DNA of 42,190 nucleotides from Seminavis robusta (taxonomy: Eukaryota > Bacillariophyta > Bacillariophyceae > Naviculales > Naviculaceae). Location of the stretch: the NCBI GenBank assembly GCA_903772945.1, contig CAICTM010000936.1, forward strand, positions 1 through 42,190, read 5' to 3'. The position numbers were made by a program, and so were the translations under genes. This document shows positions 38,901-42,190 of this stretch, piece by piece. A model generated the notes under the pieces. That model ran no database searches, was not told the origin of the DNA, and saw only the letters and a program-made list of their open reading frames with translations. The stretch's first letter is position 1. Each line of letters opens with the position of its first letter.

Positions 38901-41142
38901 ACAAGCACGCTTGTAAGTATTTGTAAAAGTGGAATTTGGTAAACAAAACACGCACTCCTGATCTCACACGAGTACGCATCTTGTTGCCAGACTTGGGGTA
39001 CTTGAAAACTGCTCCAACAATTGAAGACACTAATGACAACGATATTTGTGGAGATGCACGGTAAGCTTGAATCAATAGAACTTGCTACGTATCTATATCC
39101 ACCCAACCGGTCCACCATATTCATGCTCACCTCTCCAAAAATCGTTCTGCAGGGAGTATTTTGGCTTTACTAGGGATTAGTGAGTCACCTTGCCCAACCG
39201 CAGTCTTTTTTGTCATTATTCAGCCTACGTTTCCTCACATGTGATTGTCCAATCCTTTAGTCCACTCGACGACGAGATCTGTGAAGGTACGGCATGAGTT
39301 GAACACGGCATACCTGCTGACTTGCCCTGCCAAGGTTGCTAAAACTCGTGTCCGCCTCTTGTTGTGTCCAAAGACATACAGTTCTTGCGAAACAATCGCA
39401 ACTTCCAGAACCTTGATGAAAACTATGGGTCGAGCTCTTCAGGCCCCGCAGGTGAACCACCGGAAGACCTGGAGTTGGTTGAGCCACAAGAACGTAAGCA
39501 TATCACGGTTCTAACGGAACACTCAGTTTTGTGCTCGGCTCACATTAGTTGTTGCTTTTGAAAGCCGAGACATTGCCAGAGCAATTTGAACATATGCAGA
39601 AAGCAGTTGATGGAATGGGGATCACGATTTGGACCCTGGAGAGTGTAGAACGGATTTCCGGGTAGGTTGGCCCTGTTTTTAGCTTGATCATTGTCTCAGT
39701 AAAAGCCACCAGCTTACGTCTTTGTAACAGTCATTACGAGTGTCCCAGCGACATGCAAGGCATCTCTGCCAACATTTGCGCCAGTGTCAAAAATGTTCTC
39801 GTTGTCATTGCTGCCACGGCTGTGGCAAGTATGGGCCTTGTAAGTTTGATCTCAAGTGTCCTCTTACCCACAATGAGCATGTGTCTCAATTCCCTTGCTT
39901 TCAGATTTGTGACACTTTGGAACGCGAAATCCCAAGTATTGAGGATCACCAAATGATGGAGATTTACTACAACGTGGACGCAGTCTTTGGCAACATGGAG
40001 ATTATGATGAAGGGAATCAATTTGGCTCGCACTGACATCTTCAACCTTGCAAACCCGTCAAGGCGCCTCAAAGCTGGTCACCAGGTCCTTGGGCGCTTTG
40101 AGGGGTGCGATGGCATTGATCAAGACAACAACGGTGAGATTGACGAGTGCGAAGAAGATATTTCGCCTCCGGAAATCGCTCTACCGACGGAGCTCGAGTA
40201 TGCTGTGCAGTTTGATCGTCATGGAAGAGAGACATTGCACTACGCTCACAACGACCAGCCATTCAAGGGCGCTGATGAGGCCATGGACTATCTTCGGAAC
40301 AATGTTGTCCGAGTTTCGGATGATTGTGCCGCGTCCAAAGACTTGGAATTGAACCTGACACTTTTGGATCACTCCTTGAACAGCTGTCACTCCACCATCC
40401 GAGCCGTGCCTGTTCACTGGTGCAAGGGAAACTCGACGTTGGGTCATCTCATGGATGTTGTGGTCCCCGTGGATCATGAAGCCCCTGATGTTGTATGTGG
40501 GTTTCGTGCAGCCTCTTTCAAGGCCCTATCCAGTGACAAGAAGACGCTGATCATCGAAGAAGAAGAAGACTATCCGATGAGACTCCAGGACATTGGACTG
40601 TACTTTGGTCTCGAGGTAAGAGTCGGACAATGCATGTGAACCTACTTTTGCGGACGAATGAATGCTTTCGTGGACCAACCTCTGCTTGCTTTCACCGTAC
40701 CGTCGTACAACAGGAGGAGTGTTCGGATACGGTTCATGTGGATGTTTCCGTCAAGAGCAACGAGTACGCGGACGGCTTGATTGCCAAAGCGTTGGTCAGC
40801 GAGCTTAACGGAACCAAGATCCCAAAAATCTTTGTGTCGCCATCGTCTTGTGAAAGCCAAGAAGGGAGTTTCTGCGTGCATTCTCCGTTCACCAAGAAAC
40901 GTTTCTACGAGATTAGCATTCGTGCTACGGACCAGGCCGGCTGGACAGGCGAGGATGTGTGTCGAGTTGTGGTCGTCCCCAAGGAGGAGGAGGAAGGAGA
41001 AAGTAATAAGGAACTCCGTGGCAGCAGCAGCAGCAATCTGCGCTCTTTGGTGTCCCAAGCGGAGGAGGAAACGATGTTTGACATCAAGACCACGGAACGA
41101 TATGTGATCGACACAGTCCAGTTTGAATGGCAAAAAGTGTAA
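35909..41142 (+). CDS. Large 19-exon secreted protein with a MopE-type Asp-rich metal-binding motif; function unknown
   Basis: Exons by eye: 35909-35998, 36094-36684, 36797-36996, 37116-37140, 37277-37471, 37548-37613, 37689-37878, 37956-38400, 38474-38669, 38749-38754, 38834-38912, 38991-39060, 39153-39179, 39261-39286, 39374-39493, 39565-39661, 39731-39839, 39905-40615, 40714-41142. All borders are GT-AG and all phases agree, giving about 1223 aa. Residues 1-21 are a signal peptide (LRFALLLALGAVAASSADA). A helical His/Asp-rich part follows (to about 230), then Cys-containing segments (CLEEWTLYDLVLFYYGPY, AGWCCLDIPAEGKFFGKEYN). Residues 912-927 read CDGIDQDNNGEIDECE, the Asp-rich repeat of putative metal-binding MopE-like proteins. 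The last ~280 residues look like Cys-stabilised beta domains (ISIRATDQAGWTGEDVCRVV is HYR-like). Four exons are under 30 nt. Probably an extracellular, calcium-binding matrix protein of a lineage-specific family; no enzyme signature was seen. Confidence 0.75.
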
Positions 41143-41458
41143 TTCTATAGCTAGTCTGTTTGTGCTGCATTGCATACTGTGTGAATGGGCGGCACTCCAG
41201 TCTTGACGCAGATAAAAGCTAGTAAAGAAAAAGCTCACTTGCCACGTACCAAGACTAGCATGTCAACAAGAAGTGGTGTTGGAGTTTGGCCTGCTGGAGG
41301 CATTGTAGAATCATTCATCCATCATCCCCATTCCCATAGTTTGGCACTTCTGTGGCCCGAGACCCCCAATCGAGGTGTACGGAATTGTTGCAACGCCACA
41401 TCTTTATGCCTTTCTTGGCCTGCCTGACCCTCAACACGTCTTTGTGTGTGTTCACAGG

Positions 41459-41540
41459 GTATCAAAAGCAAATGTTCTCGTTGTCATTGCTGCCGGTGGA
41501 GGCTGTAGCTAATATGGGATTTGTAAGTTTGGCCCCTCCA
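41459..41540 (+). pseudogene. Fragment of exon 17 of the 35909-41142 gene with its splice donor
   Basis: GT.TCAAAA.(CA)AATGTTCTCG followed by TTGTCATTGCTGCC, then GCTGT.GC..ATATGGG..TTG and TAAGTTTG, match 39787-39848. The match runs past the exon end into the intron (GTAAGTTTG), so the copy was made from genomic DNA and not from spliced mRNA. The frame is not maintained. Confidence 0.65.
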
Positions 41541-41600
41541 ATCCATGAAACAACGAGATGTCGGTACGAAGGGTGCGTCATCCACGCAAAGGACACTGCG

Positions 41601-41726
41601 GCTTCCTCCATGATGAGGTGAAATTGATATGGACACTACCTCCTTGCCTCCTTGATGCTGGCCATTGATTTGGGGCTCAAACAAGTCAGGGTCAGTTACT
41701 TGGGTAGGAACGGTTTCAATTTGACA
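41601..41726 (+). pseudogene. Fragment of the RuvC-like domain of the 31203-33908 gene
   Basis: Three blocks match in order: GCTTCCTCCATGATGA (also at 33237-33252); GATATGGACACTAC, CTCCTTGATGCTGGCCATTG and ATTTGGGGCTCAAA (33293-33343); and GTCAGTTACTT.GGTA.GAAC, .GTTTCAATTTGACAT (about 33367-33401). Short deletions and one small duplication (TCCTTGCC) break the frame. The segment covers the catalytic-Asp strand of domain 3 but cannot encode a protein. Confidence 0.75.
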
Positions 41727-42054
41727 TGGAAGCAATGAGCACCACTATAATGCTGGCAGCAACGCACGACAGATTATAGCCAGACTCATAAAGCTAGCTA
41801 GGTAGGCAAGCTTTGCATGCATGCAATGACATTCTGGGACACCTACAGGGCTATTGTCACCCCTGTCTACACTATGGCCGGAGCTAAAGAGAGAGATCAG
41901 CCGCAGCGGGGCCAGCAACAGCGAGGACACATTTGGCAATGTAGCGTCGTTACAATGTTACCAATACCGATGGGGCGTACACCGGGAAATTTATCGGGAG
42001 CCATGCCGCGATTGGCATTGAGAGCTCGGATGGCGGCCTACAGATGATGGTTTA

Positions 42055-42078
42055 CTAGCTAGCTAGCTAGCTAGCTAG
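42055..42078. repeat. CTAG tetranucleotide run (6 units)
   Basis: Perfect CTAG x6 near the right edge of the window; the longest such run here. Confidence 0.85.
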
Positions 42079-42190
42079 AGCTCACCACTCACACACAGCT
42101 TGGGTTAGCACAAAGCAATAGTAGCATTAACAGCTCTGTGATAGCCTTAAGCCCAAACCACATACAGTCGTAGTCCTCCTAGCTCCTAGC

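Larger units (their letters stand above)
41143..42190. other. Intergenic with gene scraps
   Basis: About 1.05 kb after the large gene with no intact gene. It contains a fragment related to exon 17 of that gene and a fragment of the triple-fusion gene (separate entries), followed by a CTAG run at 42055-42078. Small open frames here are products of these fragments. Confidence 0.55.

Noticed and set aside
1..42190. tRNA, rRNA or CRISPR arrays
   Set aside because: No T-loop-like sequence with matching arms, no rRNA-like block and no regularly spaced repeat/spacer pattern was found on reading through.

Overview
The window looks like nuclear DNA of a stramenopile, most probably a pennate diatom. 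This is inferred from several features together. Genes are single-copy and eukaryotic, lie on both strands, and carry short GT-AG introns (mostly 65-150 nt). One gene is a receptor-type guanylate cyclase fused to a phosphodiesterase. There is Ty1/copia reverse transcriptase debris, Pro/Thr-rich membrane proteins and secreted low-complexity proteins, and intergenic DNA full of CTAG runs and TACCGGTAC palindromes. No rRNA, tRNA, CRISPR array, operon or bacterial signal was seen.

Layout. 1-3.4 kb: a truncated copy (15-638, -) and an intact copy (2120-3391, -) of a CRAL-TRIO lipid-binding gene, separated by repeat-rich DNA. 4.4-10.2 kb (+): a very large membrane-anchored protein with two sulfatase/alkaline-phosphatase-like modules, followed in another frame by a methyltransferase-like module. 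10.3-12.3 kb (-): an unrecognised gene and, next to it, an internally deleted tandem copy. 12.9-13.6 kb (-): a DUF2256 zinc-binding gene broken by one in-frame stop. 14.3-18.7 kb (-): a nine-exon receptor guanylate cyclase/PDE that I reconstructed to 1209 aa. 18.7-21.4 kb: gene-free DNA made of decayed duplications. 21.4-22.9 kb (-): a fucosyltransferase-like enzyme. 23.3-24.9 kb: a decayed copia element. 25.0-26.4 kb (-): a type II glycosyltransferase-like protein. 27.3-29.5 kb (-): a single-pass Pro/Thr-rich protein. 30.2-30.9 kb (+): a secreted Cys/Ser-rich protein. 31.2-33.9 kb (+): a three-enzyme fusion. 34.2-35.0 kb (-): a secreted MABP-like repeat protein. 35.9-41.1 kb (+): a 19-exon secreted protein of about 1223 aa. 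41.1-42.2 kb: intergenic DNA holding fragments of two genes from this same window.

Most interesting points. (1) The gene at 31203-33908 joins a PIN/NYN-like nuclease, a calcineurin-like phosphoesterase and a RuvC/RNase H-like domain, and the expected catalytic residues of all three are visible. It is the best candidate here for an undescribed biochemical system. (2) The 19-exon gene appears to contain a 6-nt micro-exon between two 79-nt introns that resemble each other, suggesting intron gain by tandem duplication. (3) A roughly 100-bp repeated sequence is bounded by a 9-bp direct repeat, and its 26-bp core recurs elsewhere between 12-bp direct repeats, as expected of a small non-autonomous element. 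(4) The DUF2256 gene stays open in frame after its TAA.

Working together. The genes do not form one pathway. Many are secretory or membrane proteins (glycosyltransferases, sulfatase-like, receptor cyclase, secreted repeat proteins), which fits a region concerned with cell surface, wall matrix or signalling; that grouping is inference. All intron-exon models below were worked out by eye from splice-site consensus and reading-frame phase and have not been tested against transcripts.
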